A program made the translations under genes and the position numbers. Below are positions 49,655 to 59,003 of a DNA stretch of 64,000 bases, in pieces. The notes beneath the pieces are model-generated. The model did not search any database. It was given only the letters and a program-made list of their open reading frames with translations, and was not told the origin of the DNA. Origin of the DNA: Mesorhizobium sp. STM 4661 (lineage in GTDB: Bacteria > Pseudomonadota > Alphaproteobacteria > Rhizobiales > Rhizobiaceae); the NCBI RefSeq assembly GCF_000359125.1, contig NZ_CAAF010000078.1, positions 1 to 64,000 of the forward strand, read 5' to 3'. The first letter of the stretch is position 1; every line of letters begins with the position of its first letter.

Positions 49655-50074
49655 TCAATCAACTTCATCGACGGAAAGGGCTTTCACCAACTCGATGATC
49701 TTGCGGCGAACCTTTACGTCGGCGATCTTGACGAAGGCCCGGTTGAGCTGGAGCCCTTCCGGGCTGCCGCAGAATTCGACGGCAAAAGTCATCGATGTGT
49801 CTTCGGCAAACCCGCGGTTACCCACGGCCTCCTGGCCTGGCGCATCCTCGAAAAAGAAGGCGACAGGCACGCCAAGAATCGAGGCGATTGCCTGCAAGCG
49901 GCTGGCGCCGACGCGATTGGTCCCCTTTTCGTATTTCTGTATCTGCTGAAAGGTTATGCCGAGGTTCTCGCCCAGCTTTTCCTGACTCATTCCCAACATA
50001 TTGCGCCGAAGCCTGACACGACTTCCGACATGGATGTCGATAGGATTCGGTTTCTTCTTGTTCTCTTCTGTCAT
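49655..50074 (-). CDS. praR: PraR/PhrR-type helix-turn-helix regulator
   Basis: A 139-residue regulator. An XRE-type helix-turn-helix lies at about 18-72 (VRLRRNMLGMSQEKLGENLG, then ITFQQIQKYEKGTNRVGASR). The C-terminal half around RRKIIELVKALSVDE is typical of the rhizobial PraR/PhrR group, linked to quorum sensing, biofilm and acid response. ATG at 50074 has GAGGAAAA upstream. Its position between lnt and metK fits that group. Target genes are not visible here. Confidence 0.85.
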   Translation of the reverse strand: MTEENKKKPNPIDIHVGSRVRLRRNMLGMSQEKLGENLGITFQQIQKYEKGTNRVGASRLQAIASILGVPVAFFFEDAPGQEAVGNRGFAEDTSMTFAVEFCGSPEGLQLNRAFVKIADVKVRRKIIELVKALSVDEVD

Positions 50075-50215
50075 TATTTTTCCTCGCCGAATTTTTCCGG
50101 CTTTTTCTATTTTTTCTCGCCCAAACGAAGCCGGCGGCCTGTGCCCCAACACAACGACCCACCGACTTCGAGAAATTTCAGGCGCTTACAGTATGAGTTT
50201 CTAATGTGTCGACTG

Positions 50216-51808
50216 TCAATTCACCCGTAGCCTTTGCCTTACATTCAATGCGCATGCCGTTAGGGCAAACAGCAACATGATCAGCATTCCGTTAATGCGT
50301 CTTTGGCCGGAGGAGACGATGGCTTGATTGGAAATCGGCACACGCACATCGATGGCCCCGCGGGCGTCGATCGCCAGCGCGTCGACGATGCGCCCACGCG
50401 GATCGACCACCGCGGAAATGCCGTTATTGGCTGCGCGCAAGAGGGGCACCCCGTTCTCCACCGCACGAACCTGCGCCTGTCTGAAATGCTGGTAGGGGCC
50501 TGGCGTGTCCCCGAACCACGCATCGTTCGTGAGGTTCACAATAAGCTCGGCTGACGTAGCGTCAACTGCTACCAGATCGGGAAAGATAACTTCATAGCAA
50601 ATGAACGGAAGCGCGCGTATGCCGCCGGGAAGCGCAATCGGATGCCGTTCATTGCCCGCCGCGAAATTCGTCGGCCCGGCGACCAACTGCTCGAGCCCGA
50701 AGCGGCCAAGCAATTCGGCGAAAGGCAGATATTCTCCAAACGGCACCAGGTGAACCTTGTCGACGGCGTCGGCGATTTCGCCCTTGTCGTCGATGGCCAC
50801 CACGGAATTGTAGTACCGGGCGTCGGCATTGGCCGCCGAGCCGCCCTCCTCCCGGACGACGCCGGCGATCAGCAACTGGCCGTCGCCGAGCATATCCCCC
50901 AGCGCGGTCAGCGCATCGGGACGTTCGGTCAGAAGAAACGGCACGGAGGTTTCCGGCCACAGGATCAATTGCGGCTTTTCATGGCCGGGCTCGGGCGTCT
51001 TGGCCGAGAGCCCCATCATGGTGGCGAAAATGCGGTCGCGCACCGAAGCGTCCCACTTCTCCGAGAGGTCGACGGCCGGCTGCACGATACGGACATCGAG
51101 GCTCCGCTCGGCCGGCTTCTCCGGAGCGGCTAGCCTGACATAGCCGAAGCCGACATGAGCCGCGACGACGACGACAAGCAGTGCGGCGCCCAGGCGGACA
51201 TGCCGGCGCGCCGCAAGCAGGGCGGGCAGTGCGAAGACGAAGACCGCCAGCGCGTTCATGCCGACCATGCCGGTCACCGACACGCTCTGCATCAGCAAGG
51301 GCACCGGCATCGCGGCGTAGCCGATTGCATTCCAGGGAAAGCCGGTGAACAGGAAGCCGCGCAGCCATTCCGCCAGGGCAAAACCGAAGGCGAGGGCGGC
51401 GATGCGGCCGATGTCGTTGCTCCACAGAAGCCGGGCAACCACCGTCGCGAAGCCGTAGAAGAAGGCGAGCGCCAGTGGAATCCCGACCACGGCGAAGGGA
51501 AGCGCCCAGGCGAAGCTGTCGGCCTCGACCAGAAGCGCCGAGCCGATCCACCACAGGCCGGCGAGGAAATAGCCGAAACCGAACCACCAGCCGATGGCGA
51601 AAGCCGGCCGCAGGCGCCTGAGCCAGCCGTCGGAAGCTTCGCCGGTGGCGCCGTCGAGCAGCCAGACCAGCAGCGGAAACGAAACGAAACAGACCGCGAA
51701 GAAATCGTAGGGCGCCTGGGCAAGAACCGCCAGCGCCCCGGCAAGGAACGCCACCAGTGCGCGCCGCCAACCCCATAGCAGAATTATCCGGCCGGCCAGG
51801 CGCTCCAT
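50216..51808 (-). CDS. lnt: Apolipoprotein N-acyltransferase
   Basis: A 530-residue inner-membrane enzyme that adds the third acyl chain to lipoproteins, such as CpaD and TadD of this window. The N-terminal half has 6-7 membrane segments. The nitrilase-like domain carries the triad: Glu in LILWPETSVPF, Lys in DKVHLVPFGEYLP and Cys in LPFICYEVIFPD. ATG at 51808 (MERLAGR) was chosen over a longer TTG frame. It precedes praR and metK on the same strand. Confidence 0.95.
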   Translation of the reverse strand: MERLAGRIILLWGWRRALVAFLAGALAVLAQAPYDFFAVCFVSFPLLVWLLDGATGEASDGWLRRLRPAFAIGWWFGFGYFLAGLWWIGSALLVEADSFAWALPFAVVGIPLALAFFYGFATVVARLLWSNDIGRIAALAFGFALAEWLRGFLFTGFPWNAIGYAAMPVPLLMQSVSVTGMVGMNALAVFVFALPALLAARRHVRLGAALLVVVVAAHVGFGYVRLAAPEKPAERSLDVRIVQPAVDLSEKWDASVRDRIFATMMGLSAKTPEPGHEKPQLILWPETSVPFLLTERPDALTALGDMLGDGQLLIAGVVREEGGSAANADARYYNSVVAIDDKGEIADAVDKVHLVPFGEYLPFAELLGRFGLEQLVAGPTNFAAGNERHPIALPGGIRALPFICYEVIFPDLVAVDATSAELIVNLTNDAWFGDTPGPYQHFRQAQVRAVENGVPLLRAANNGISAVVDPRGRIVDALAIDARGAIDVRVPISNQAIVSSGQRRINGMLIMLLFALTACALNVRQRLRVN

Positions 51809-51997
51809 GCACACTTCCCGAGTCGCGCGAATCAGGAAGCAAGATTTATCAGGCCGCGCTCCGGGCGCCAAACGATGCCCCCACTAGCGAACGTCTCGGT
51901 TTGAATTTCGGCTCGCGCCCATTGCAAGCCTGTCAGCTATGAAAGCCACCCCAGAGCAGTCGTTGAGAGAAATGGTCTTGGCTGTTAAGCAGGAACC

Positions 51998-52390
51998 ATG
52001 GTCAAGCGCGCAATAATCCCCGCGAGGATGAAATCCCTGTACGAAAACTGGCGCATGTCGCCGGGTTTGGAATGCGATGGTTTCGTCTTTCTGACCGGCA
52101 TCAACGGAATGTCTCTCGACGGTGAATTGTCCGCAGTCCCTTCGGAGCAGATCCACGAAGCATTTTCCCAGGTCAACATGGTTCTCGCTGAAGCTGGAAT
52201 GCGCTTCGAGGACGTGGTGGAAATGACCTCCTACCATGTAGGGCTGCGAGACCATCTGGAGCAGTTCAAGTCCATACGCGCCCAATATGTTCGTGAGCCA
52301 TATCCGGCCTGGACCGCAATCGAGGTTGGGGGATTTGCATCCGAAGGCGTTGTCGTTGAGTTAAGAGTCGTCGCGCGAAAGCCGCAATGA
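51998..52390 (+). CDS. RidA family protein with altered active site
   Basis: A 130-residue YjgF/YER057c/UK114-type protein. The family pattern is clear: FVFLTGINGM near 27-36, a helix with QVNMVLAEAGMRFEDVVEMT (54-73), and the C-terminal VVVELRVVARKPQ. The Arg that binds substrate carboxylate in classical RidA is replaced by Trp (YPAWTAIEV), so imine deaminase activity is doubtful. It is on the plus strand between minus-strand lnt and the CBS protein, with lower GC, which suggests insertion. Confidence 0.85.
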   Translation: MVKRAIIPARMKSLYENWRMSPGLECDGFVFLTGINGMSLDGELSAVPSEQIHEAFSQVNMVLAEAGMRFEDVVEMTSYHVGLRDHLEQFKSIRAQYVREPYPAWTAIEVGGFASEGVVVELRVVARKPQ

Positions 52391-52475
52391 GCCAATATTC
52401 GCGGCGCCCTGTAGAAAATCCCCGAACCAAGGACCGAATGCCTGAACGGGTCGTCGACTGTCACGCGACCGATTC

Positions 52476-53549
52476 TCAGGCCTGCTCGGCGCGGGCGGCG
52501 CGCCGGCGGCGCTCGCCCTTCTGGGTCTCCACGATGCGCACGCGCTTGACCCGGCGCGGATCGGCATCCAGCACATGGAATTCGAAGCCGGGTATGGCCT
52601 GCACCACTTCGCCGCGCGCAGGAACACGGCCAAGCGTGTTGAAGATCATGCCGCCGATGGTGTCGACATATTCGCCATGCTCGCCGGCGGCAAAATCCTC
52701 GCCGATCATCTTGGTGACCTCATCGATCTCGGCCTTGCCATCGACGACGAACACGCCCTCGCCGGTCTGGGTGATCATCGGCTCGTCGTCGTCATGCTCG
52801 TCCTCGATATCGCCGACCACCATCTCGACGATGTCCTCCAGCGAGGCGAGGCCGTCGGTGCCGCCATACTCGTCGATGACCAGCGCCATCTGGGTGCGCG
52901 TCGTCTGCATCCGTCCCATGAGATCGGAGGCGAGCATGGACGGCGGCACGAACAGCACCGGGCGGATCAGGTTCAGGTCGCCGATGGTGCGCGCGAGATC
53001 GACCTTGGCGAGATCGAGAACCGTCGCGACCGGCGTCTTCCTGGTCGTCCTGCCCTTCTTGACGCGGGCGATCTTGGTGATGTGGGCCAGCACGTCGCGG
53101 ATGTGAACCATGCCGCGCGGATCGTCAAGCGTCTCGGAATAGACCGGCATGCGGGAATGGCCGGACTGCTCGAACAGCCCCAGAAGATCGCCGAGCGTCG
53201 TGGTGATCTCGACCGCCTCGATGTCGGCGCGCGGCACCATGACGTCCTCGACGCGCACCTCGCGCAAGCGCAGGATGTTGTTGAGCATGGCCCGCTCGCC
53301 GGGCGAAAAAGATTCCGCATCGCTCGTCGTTTCGGCGAGCGCGCCAGCGATCTCCTCACGCAGGCTGGTGCCGTTGCGTTGCCTGAACAGGCCGAGCACG
53401 CGATCGAACAGGGAAGGACCGGCAGGCGATGGCTCGCTGGCGATGCTGCCGGTCGTGGTACTCGGACTCGAGCCCTCTTCCGCCGTTTCGGAAGGCTTGG
53501 TCGCACTGCCGGCGTCGGGGCGGGCGGCAGTTTCTGGTTTGTCGTTCAT
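52476..53549 (-). CDS. CorC/HlyC-like CBS domain protein
   Basis: A 357-residue protein with a disordered N-terminus (about 1-50), then two CBS domains (about 95-230, with VMVPRADIEAVEI and MALVIDEYGGTDGL) and a C-terminal CorC/HlyC transporter-associated domain (about 240-335). The DUF21 membrane part of larger homologues is absent, so it is cytosolic, as in E. coli CorC (YbeX). It follows ybeY at 27 nt in the usual phoH-ybeY-corC order. Confidence 0.9.
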   Translation of the reverse strand: MNDKPETAARPDAGSATKPSETAEEGSSPSTTTGSIASEPSPAGPSLFDRVLGLFRQRNGTSLREEIAGALAETTSDAESFSPGERAMLNNILRLREVRVEDVMVPRADIEAVEITTTLGDLLGLFEQSGHSRMPVYSETLDDPRGMVHIRDVLAHITKIARVKKGRTTRKTPVATVLDLAKVDLARTIGDLNLIRPVLFVPPSMLASDLMGRMQTTRTQMALVIDEYGGTDGLASLEDIVEMVVGDIEDEHDDDEPMITQTGEGVFVVDGKAEIDEVTKMIGEDFAAGEHGEYVDTIGGMIFNTLGRVPARGEVVQAIPGFEFHVLDADPRRVKRVRIVETQKGERRRRAARAEQA

Positions 53550-53576
53550 TGTCGTCCGGTCAATTGGTCTTTTTAG

Positions 53577-54083
53577 TTACGCGTAGGGATCGGGAATGGC
53601 AAGCCTCGCAAGTGCCGAGCGCTCGATCGCTTCCATTTCCTCGGCTTCGGCGTCGGTCTCGTGATCGTAGCCCAGCAAGTGCAGCAGGCCGTGGATGACG
53701 AGATGGGTGATATGGTTCTCGACAGGCTTGTCTTCCAGGGTCGCTTCGCGCGCAACAGTCTCGGCAGCCAGTACGATGTCGCCCAGCATCGGCGGCAGCG
53801 GACCGCCTTTTGGAAAAGGAAACGCCGGGAAAGACAAGACGTTGGTCGGTTTGTCCTTGCCGCGCCAGCCGGCATTGAGCGTGCGAATATGGGCATCGTC
53901 GGAAAAGACGATGCTGAGTTCGGAACGACCCGCCACCGCGGTTTCGGCAAAGGCGGCGGCAACGGCGCGATCGACCAGCAGCGTCAGCGCTGCCTCATAG
54001 GGCCAGTCGCCGGCTTCGACAGAGATATCGATGTCGACGGGAACCGAAAAATCCCCGCCGCCGGACTTTCTGTCGTCAGCCAT
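53577..54083 (-). CDS. ybeY: Endoribonuclease YbeY
   Basis: A 168-residue metal-dependent RNase acting in 16S rRNA 3'-end maturation and ribosome quality control. The zinc motif is complete: HGLLHLLGYDHETD (three His, about 127-140). The upstream core around RTLNAGWRGKDKPTNVLSFP is typical. It follows phoH at 17 nt and precedes the CBS protein gene. Confidence 0.95.
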   Translation of the reverse strand: MADDRKSGGGDFSVPVDIDISVEAGDWPYEAALTLLVDRAVAAAFAETAVAGRSELSIVFSDDAHIRTLNAGWRGKDKPTNVLSFPAFPFPKGGPLPPMLGDIVLAAETVAREATLEDKPVENHITHLVIHGLLHLLGYDHETDAEAEEMEAIERSALARLAIPDPYA

Positions 54084-54100
54084 GAGGCCGCATCGTCACA

Positions 54101-55150
54101 TCAACTCTCGGCGCCCAGGCCGCGCGCCAGCTTGCCGTCCCTGTCATAGGCCCTGACAATTTCCGCGACGAGCGGGTGGCGAACCACGTCGCCGTCATTG
54201 AAGCGCACGGTCACCGCGCCCGGCACGCCATCCAGGATGCGCAACGCCTCGACGAGGCCGGATTTGGTGTTCGTGGGCAGGTCGATCTGGGTCGGATCGC
54301 CGGTGACGATCATGCGCGAGTTTTCGCCTAGGCGGGTCAGGAACATCTTCATCTGCATCGGCGTGGTGTTCTGCGCCTCGTCGAGGATGACGGCGGCGTG
54401 CGCCAGCGTGCGGCCGCGCATGAAGGCCAGCGGCGCGATCTCGATCACCTCGGCGGCAATCGCCCGCTCGACCTTGTCGGCCGGCATCATGTCGTAAAGC
54501 GCGTCATAGAGCGGCCGCAGATAGGGATCGACCTTTTCCTTCATGTCGCCGGGCAGGAAGCCAAGCCGCTCGCCGGCCTCGACGGCGGGCCGCGAGAGGA
54601 TGATGCGCTCGACCATGCCGCGCTCGAGCAGCATCGCCGCATGCGCCACCGCCAGAAAGGTCTTGCCGGTGCCGGCCGGGCCGATGCCGAAGACGAGTTC
54701 GGACCGCTCCAGTGCGCGCATATAGGCGTCCTGGTTGAGCGAGCGGGCGTAGATCGTCTTCTTGCGCGTCGATATCTGGGCCGCGGACACCTTGCCCTTG
54801 CGCTCCAGCGTCGGCAGCGTCAGCTGATCGTCGGCGGCGATCGCCATGCGCACCGCGCCGTCGACGTCCGACTGACCGATGTCGACACCTTTCTGCAGAA
54901 TGCCGTAGAGATTATCCAAAGCGCGGCGTGCCTGCTCGGCGGCCGAGGCGGACCCCTTGATGGTCAGCTGGTTGCCGCGCGAGCGGATGTCGACGCCGAG
55001 CTTCTGCTCGAGCCGGGCCAGATTCTCGTCGAACTGGCCGTAAAGGGCGCTGGCAAGCTTGTTGTTGTCGAAAGTCAGAACGATGTGCGCCATATCCGAG
55101 GCCCCAGATTGCAGGTTCTGGGGCAGGTTCTTCACTTCCGCAGCGCTCAA
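54101..55150 (-). CDS. ybeZ: PhoH-like ATPase
   Basis: A 349-residue ATPase of the PhoH/YbeZ family, a partner of YbeY in RNA handling. Walker A is GIGPAGTGKTFLAVAHA (about 155-171) and Walker B is AAVILDEAQNTTPMQMKMFL (about 253-272). A KH-like N-terminal part precedes it. The start appears to be TTG at 55150, with a strong GAGGAG six bases before; an ATG at 55093 is a shorter option. It follows miaB at 26 nt. Confidence 0.93.
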   Translation of the reverse strand: MSAAEVKNLPQNLQSGASDMAHIVLTFDNNKLASALYGQFDENLARLEQKLGVDIRSRGNQLTIKGSASAAEQARRALDNLYGILQKGVDIGQSDVDGAVRMAIAADDQLTLPTLERKGKVSAAQISTRKKTIYARSLNQDAYMRALERSELVFGIGPAGTGKTFLAVAHAAMLLERGMVERIILSRPAVEAGERLGFLPGDMKEKVDPYLRPLYDALYDMMPADKVERAIAAEVIEIAPLAFMRGRTLAHAAVILDEAQNTTPMQMKMFLTRLGENSRMIVTGDPTQIDLPTNTKSGLVEALRILDGVPGAVTVRFNDGDVVRHPLVAEIVRAYDRDGKLARGLGAES

Positions 55151-55176
55151 CCGTCTCTCCTCATCTGCCGAGACCT

Positions 55177-56598
55177 TCAGGCCAATTCGGCGAACAGGCT
55201 GTTGTAGCCCGTCTTCGTGATTCGTACCTGGATAATGTCACCGATTTCGCCGGCCTTTTCATCAACAATAACCGGCTGCAACCAGGGCGAGCGGCCGACC
55301 TTCTGGCCAGCCTGGCGGCCCGGCTTCTCGATCAGTGTATCGATGGTCCTGCCGACCAGGCTCAAGCCGAAATCCTGCTGCTGTTTCAGGAGCAGGGCCT
55401 GCAGCCGCTGCAGGCGCTCGTCCTTGACAGCTTCCGGCACATGGTCGGCCATCTCGGCGCCCGGTGTGCCCGGTCGCGGCGAATATTTGAACGAGAAGGC
55501 CGAGGCGTAGCTGACCTGGCGCACCAGTTCCATCGTCGCCTCGAAATCCGCTTCCGTCTCGCCGGGGAAGCCGACGATGAAATCACCGGAAAGCGCGATA
55601 TCCGGCCGCGCGGCACGGATGCGGTCGAGCAGCGTCAGATAGTCTTTTGCCGTGTGCCGGCGGTTCATCACCTTGAGGATGCGATCCGAGCCCGACTGCA
55701 CCGGCAGATGCAAATACGGCATCAGCGCGGGCAAGTCGCGGTGGGCTGATATCAGCTCGTCGTCCATGTCGCGCGGATGGCTGGTGGTGTAGCGCAGCCG
55801 TCCCAGGCCGGGGATCTCGGCCAGCCTGAACAGCAGCCGGCCCAGGCCCCATTCCTCGGTCTTGCCCCCTTTGGCTTCGCCCTGGCCGTGCCAGGCATTG
55901 ACGTTCTGGCCAAGCAACGTCACCTCGCGCACCCCGGCTGCCGCCAGCCGTTCGGCCTCGGCGACGATCTGCGCCACCGGCCGTGAAACCTCGGAGCCCC
56001 GCGTATAGGGCACGACGCAGAAGGTGCAGAACTTGTCGCAGCCCTCCTGCACGGTCAGGAACGCGGTGACGCCACGCTTGATGATTTCGGCGCGCCTGGG
56101 CTGCGGCAAATGATCGAATTTGTCCTCGATGGCGTAGTCGGTCTCGACGATCTTTTCGCCGCCTCGCACCCGTGCCAGGACATCGGGCAGACGGTGGTAG
56201 GTCTGCGGGCCGATGACCAGATCGACGGCCGGCGAGCGACGGATGATCTCGGCCCCCTCGGCCTGCGCCACGCAACCGGCGACGCCGATCAGCATCTCGC
56301 GGCCGGTCTGAGCCCGTTCGGCCTTCATCTCGCGGATACGGCCGAGTTCGGAATAGACCTTTTCCGCCGCCTTTTCACGGATATGGCACGTATTGAGCAG
56401 CACCAGATCGGCTTCGCCGATGGCATCGGTCGCGACATAGCCGTCGGCCGCCAGCGCATCGGTCATGCGCTGCGAATCGTAGACGTTCATCTGGCAGCCA
56501 TAGGTCTTGACGAAGACCTTTTTGGCAGGGGCGGATTGTACGGCCCCGGCTACAGTGCCGACGTCGTCCCGCTCTATCGTGATCTCGTTCAAGTCCAT
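55177..56598 (-). CDS. miaB: tRNA-2-methylthio-N6-dimethylallyladenosine synthase
   Basis: A 473-residue radical-SAM methylthiotransferase that modifies A37 of tRNAs. The N-terminal domain has the first cluster Cys (KTYGCQMNVYDS, then VLLNTCHIREKA and GVAGCVAQ). The radical-SAM motif is CDKFCTFC (about 185). A C-terminal TRAM domain ends the protein. ATG at 56598 (MDLNEI) was chosen over a longer frame. It heads the miaB-phoH-ybeY-corC series. Confidence 0.96.
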   Translation of the reverse strand: MDLNEITIERDDVGTVAGAVQSAPAKKVFVKTYGCQMNVYDSQRMTDALAADGYVATDAIGEADLVLLNTCHIREKAAEKVYSELGRIREMKAERAQTGREMLIGVAGCVAQAEGAEIIRRSPAVDLVIGPQTYHRLPDVLARVRGGEKIVETDYAIEDKFDHLPQPRRAEIIKRGVTAFLTVQEGCDKFCTFCVVPYTRGSEVSRPVAQIVAEAERLAAAGVREVTLLGQNVNAWHGQGEAKGGKTEEWGLGRLLFRLAEIPGLGRLRYTTSHPRDMDDELISAHRDLPALMPYLHLPVQSGSDRILKVMNRRHTAKDYLTLLDRIRAARPDIALSGDFIVGFPGETEADFEATMELVRQVSYASAFSFKYSPRPGTPGAEMADHVPEAVKDERLQRLQALLLKQQQDFGLSLVGRTIDTLIEKPGRQAGQKVGRSPWLQPVIVDEKAGEIGDIIQVRITKTGYNSLFAELA

Positions 56599-56683
56599 CC
56601 GGCGGCTTCTAACGCCTTTTGGTGACAAAAAACAGACGATTCTGCTCTACAGCGCCGCGCCTCCTCTTGGACGCTTTTGCGGC

Positions 56684-57484
56684 TTACCGGCTCGGGCGCG
56701 GGTCGGCGAGCGCCGCCCGCATCATGTCACGCACCTGGCTTTCCATCAGCCTTGCCGTTTCCTTGCGGTTGGAGCCCTTGGAAAAGGCAACCGGCTCGCC
56801 GAAATGCACCTCGACGTCGAGCCCGCCTTCAGCCATCAGCACCTTGAGGTGCGGCATCAGATCCTGATCGCCGATCCAGGCGGCAATCGGCCGGTGCCGG
56901 CGGCCGAGCGGCACGCCGTGCAGGCGCGTATAGACGATCGCCACCGGCTGGATGAAGACCTGTTCCGCCGCTCCTTCGGAGATTGCCATAGAAGCGGCGC
57001 CGAACAGCGTGCTCTTGAACGGCAGGACCATGTTGCCGTCGCCGGTCGAGCCTTCGGCAAACAGCACCATGGCGTCGCCCTTGGCCATGCGGTTGGCGAT
57101 CTCGCTCGCCTGATCGCCCGACGAGCGCTTGCGCTCGCGCTCGATGAAGACGGTGCGCTGCAGCTTCGACAGCATGCCGATCAGCGGCCACCCTTCCATG
57201 TCAGCCCTGGCGATGAACTTCACGTCGACCATGGAGCCGAGCACCATGATGTCGGTCCAGGAGATGTGGTTGGACGCAACCAGCAGCGGACGCTTGTCGG
57301 ACAGCGCACCCCTGACGTGGATGCGCATGCCCAGCGCCCTGACGATCAGCCTATGCCAGATCTTGAGGATGAACGTTTCCGGCCACCAACCGGTCTTCAT
57401 CGACAGTATCTGCAATGGCACGAGAATCAACGAGCCGGCGATGACGAGGCCCAGCGCCAGGAAAATCCTGATTTTTCCGATCAT
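56684..57484 (-). CDS. plsC: Lysophospholipid acyltransferase (PlsC family)
   Basis: A 266-residue membrane acyltransferase that turns lysophosphatidate into phosphatidate or acylates ornithine lipids. A membrane segment at about 5-30 is followed by the catalytic NHISWTDIMVLG (H-x4-D, about 82-93) and the substrate motif FAEGSTGDG (about 150), a change from the common EGTRS. It lies 85 nt upstream of miaB on the same strand and after a large repeat. The acyl acceptor is inferred. Confidence 0.9.
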   Translation of the reverse strand: MIGKIRIFLALGLVIAGSLILVPLQILSMKTGWWPETFILKIWHRLIVRALGMRIHVRGALSDKRPLLVASNHISWTDIMVLGSMVDVKFIARADMEGWPLIGMLSKLQRTVFIERERKRSSGDQASEIANRMAKGDAMVLFAEGSTGDGNMVLPFKSTLFGAASMAISEGAAEQVFIQPVAIVYTRLHGVPLGRRHRPIAAWIGDQDLMPHLKVLMAEGGLDVEVHFGEPVAFSKGSNRKETARLMESQVRDMMRAALADPRPSR

Positions 57485-57509
57485 GCGGTCCTGGCCCTGC
57501 CCCGGCTTC

Positions 57510-57671
57510 TAGAGCGGTTCATCGTTTCACGGAAACGCCGAACCGCTCTATCTCTTTGTTTTTACGCAATTCCCTAGGGAAAGCGCTACGCGCTTTTCCC
57601 GGGAAAACCGTTTCACACTTTTCCTGGAATTTCTCTAGAACGACGTGCGTCCACTTTCGGGCCTGCGCTAG
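57510..57671. repeat. Composite palindromic repeat (variant) with nested insertion
   Basis: A part: TAGAGCGGTTC (57510-57520) with GAACCGCTCTA (57540-57550), perfect. T-rich spacer. B part: outer arms AATTCC (57568-57573) and GGAATT (57626-57631), inner arms GGAAAA (57602-57607) and TTTTCC (57619-57624), loop CCGTTTCACAC. An extra palindrome about GGGAAAGCGC and GCGCTTTTCCC sits inside it. A fragment like the repeat at 3750 follows (57636-57671) and overlaps the rimI stop. Confidence 0.85.
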
Positions 57672-58162
57672 CGAAGATCGCGGCGCATGACAAGCGCGCC
57701 GGTGGGGCCGTGCTCCGCCGATCTGTAGTAATTGGCGCGCTTGCCGACCTCGCGGAAGCCCAGCCGCCTGTAGAGCGCGATGGCGGCGACGTTGGTCTCG
57801 TCAACCTCGAGGAAAAGCGCTTCGGCACGCTGCGCATGCAGCTCGCGCAGCACGGCATCCATCAATTGCCAGCCGAGCCCCTGGCGGCGGTGGGAGCGCG
57901 CCACCGCGACAGTGAGTATCTCGCCTTCGCCGGCCGCCAACCGCGCCAGCACGAAGCCGACCGGCGGCTTGGCGCCCTGCCCGGTCTCGCGCGCGGCGTA
58001 GCCGAACACGGTGTCCTGCTCGAGCAGCGCGGCGAATTCGCCGTCTGTCCAGGGCCGGACGAAATCCTCGCGATGCAGCGCGGAAACAGCCGGGCTGTCG
58101 GCAATCGTCAGCGGCACGAGCGCGTAGTCCCTGCGGCGCGGCTGGAGGAAGGGAATGCGCAT
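57668..58162 (-). CDS. rimI: Ribosomal protein alanine N-acetyltransferase RimI
   Basis: A 164-residue GNAT enzyme that acetylates the N-terminal alanine of S18. The acetyl-CoA motif is VARSHRRQGLGWQLMD (about 88-103), and the typical RimI region LEVDETNVAAIALYRRLGF follows. The start overlaps the tsaB stop as TGATG, so the two are coupled, as often seen. The stop lies inside a repeat fragment. Confidence 0.92.
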   Translation of the reverse strand: MRIPFLQPRRRDYALVPLTIADSPAVSALHREDFVRPWTDGEFAALLEQDTVFGYAARETGQGAKPPVGFVLARLAAGEGEILTVAVARSHRRQGLGWQLMDAVLRELHAQRAEALFLEVDETNVAAIALYRRLGFREVGKRANYYRSAEHGPTGALVMRRDLR

Positions 58163-58854
58163 CAGTTTTTCTGCCTTGGTAACATAAAACCAGCCTGCGG
58201 CTTTGCATCGGCGCCGCGCAAATAGAGCGGCTTTGGCTTTTCGTCTTCGCGCTTTTTGCCGGTACTTTGGGCGGCGGCCAGCCGGGCATAGACGGCGATG
58301 TCGGCGGTAGCGCTTGTCGGGCCGATGTCCAAGGTGCGGCCGGCCGCCGCGGCGATCTGCGTTGCCGCCGTGCCGGCAAGAACCGGAAAACCGTCAACCG
58401 CCATGGCGACGGCTTGCGAAAGCGTGGTCACCGCCGGACCATAGCGCAGAACCGAGCCTTCGTCGTAAAATGCCGCGTGGATTTCCTCGCGCCCGGCGTC
58501 GAGGGCGGAGAGCACCGCGCGGCCGGGAAATGTCGCTACAGCCTCGGCCGCCAGCGCTTCCAGCGTTGTCACGCCGATCGCCGGGATTTTCAGCGCCAGC
58601 GCCAGGCCGCGCGCCGCCGACACGCCGACACGCAGGCCGGTGAAGGAACCTGGGCCGACGGAGACGGCGATGGCGCCAAGGCCGGCATAGCCGGTTCCAC
58701 CGGCCTTCAGGGCCTCATCGATGATTGCCATCAGATGCTCGGCATGGCCCTTGCCGAGATCAAGCACCGAACGGCCAAGCTCTTTGCCGGCCGCCGCGTC
58801 ATAGACGCAGGCAGCGCAAAGATTGGCGGCGCAGTCGATGGCAAGCAACTTCAT
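58162..58854 (-). CDS. tsaB: tRNA threonylcarbamoyladenosine factor TsaB
   Basis: A 230-residue ASKHA-fold protein, partner of TsaD and TsaE in forming t6A37 in tRNA. The start MKLLAIDCAANLCAACVYD and the core VSVGPGSFTGLRVGVSAARG (about 66-85) are typical. ATG at 58854 was chosen; the open frame continues upstream to 59385 but with no homologous sequence. It overlaps rimI by TGATG. Confidence 0.95.
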   Translation of the reverse strand: MKLLAIDCAANLCAACVYDAAAGKELGRSVLDLGKGHAEHLMAIIDEALKAGGTGYAGLGAIAVSVGPGSFTGLRVGVSAARGLALALKIPAIGVTTLEALAAEAVATFPGRAVLSALDAGREEIHAAFYDEGSVLRYGPAVTTLSQAVAMAVDGFPVLAGTAATQIAAAAGRTLDIGPTSATADIAVYARLAAAQSTGKKREDEKPKPLYLRGADAKPQAGFMLPRQKN

Positions 58855-59003
58855 CAGGCGGCCGGTTGGAGCATGGGTTCGAAAACAGTGGTTCCCCTCT
58901 GCCTGCCATGGCCCGTCCCCGCAAGGGGATAATGCATAAATCGTTTGACGGCTTCGCTTCGACCTAGTCCGAAGGTAACGTTCGACGAACATAACCAGGA
59001 GCG

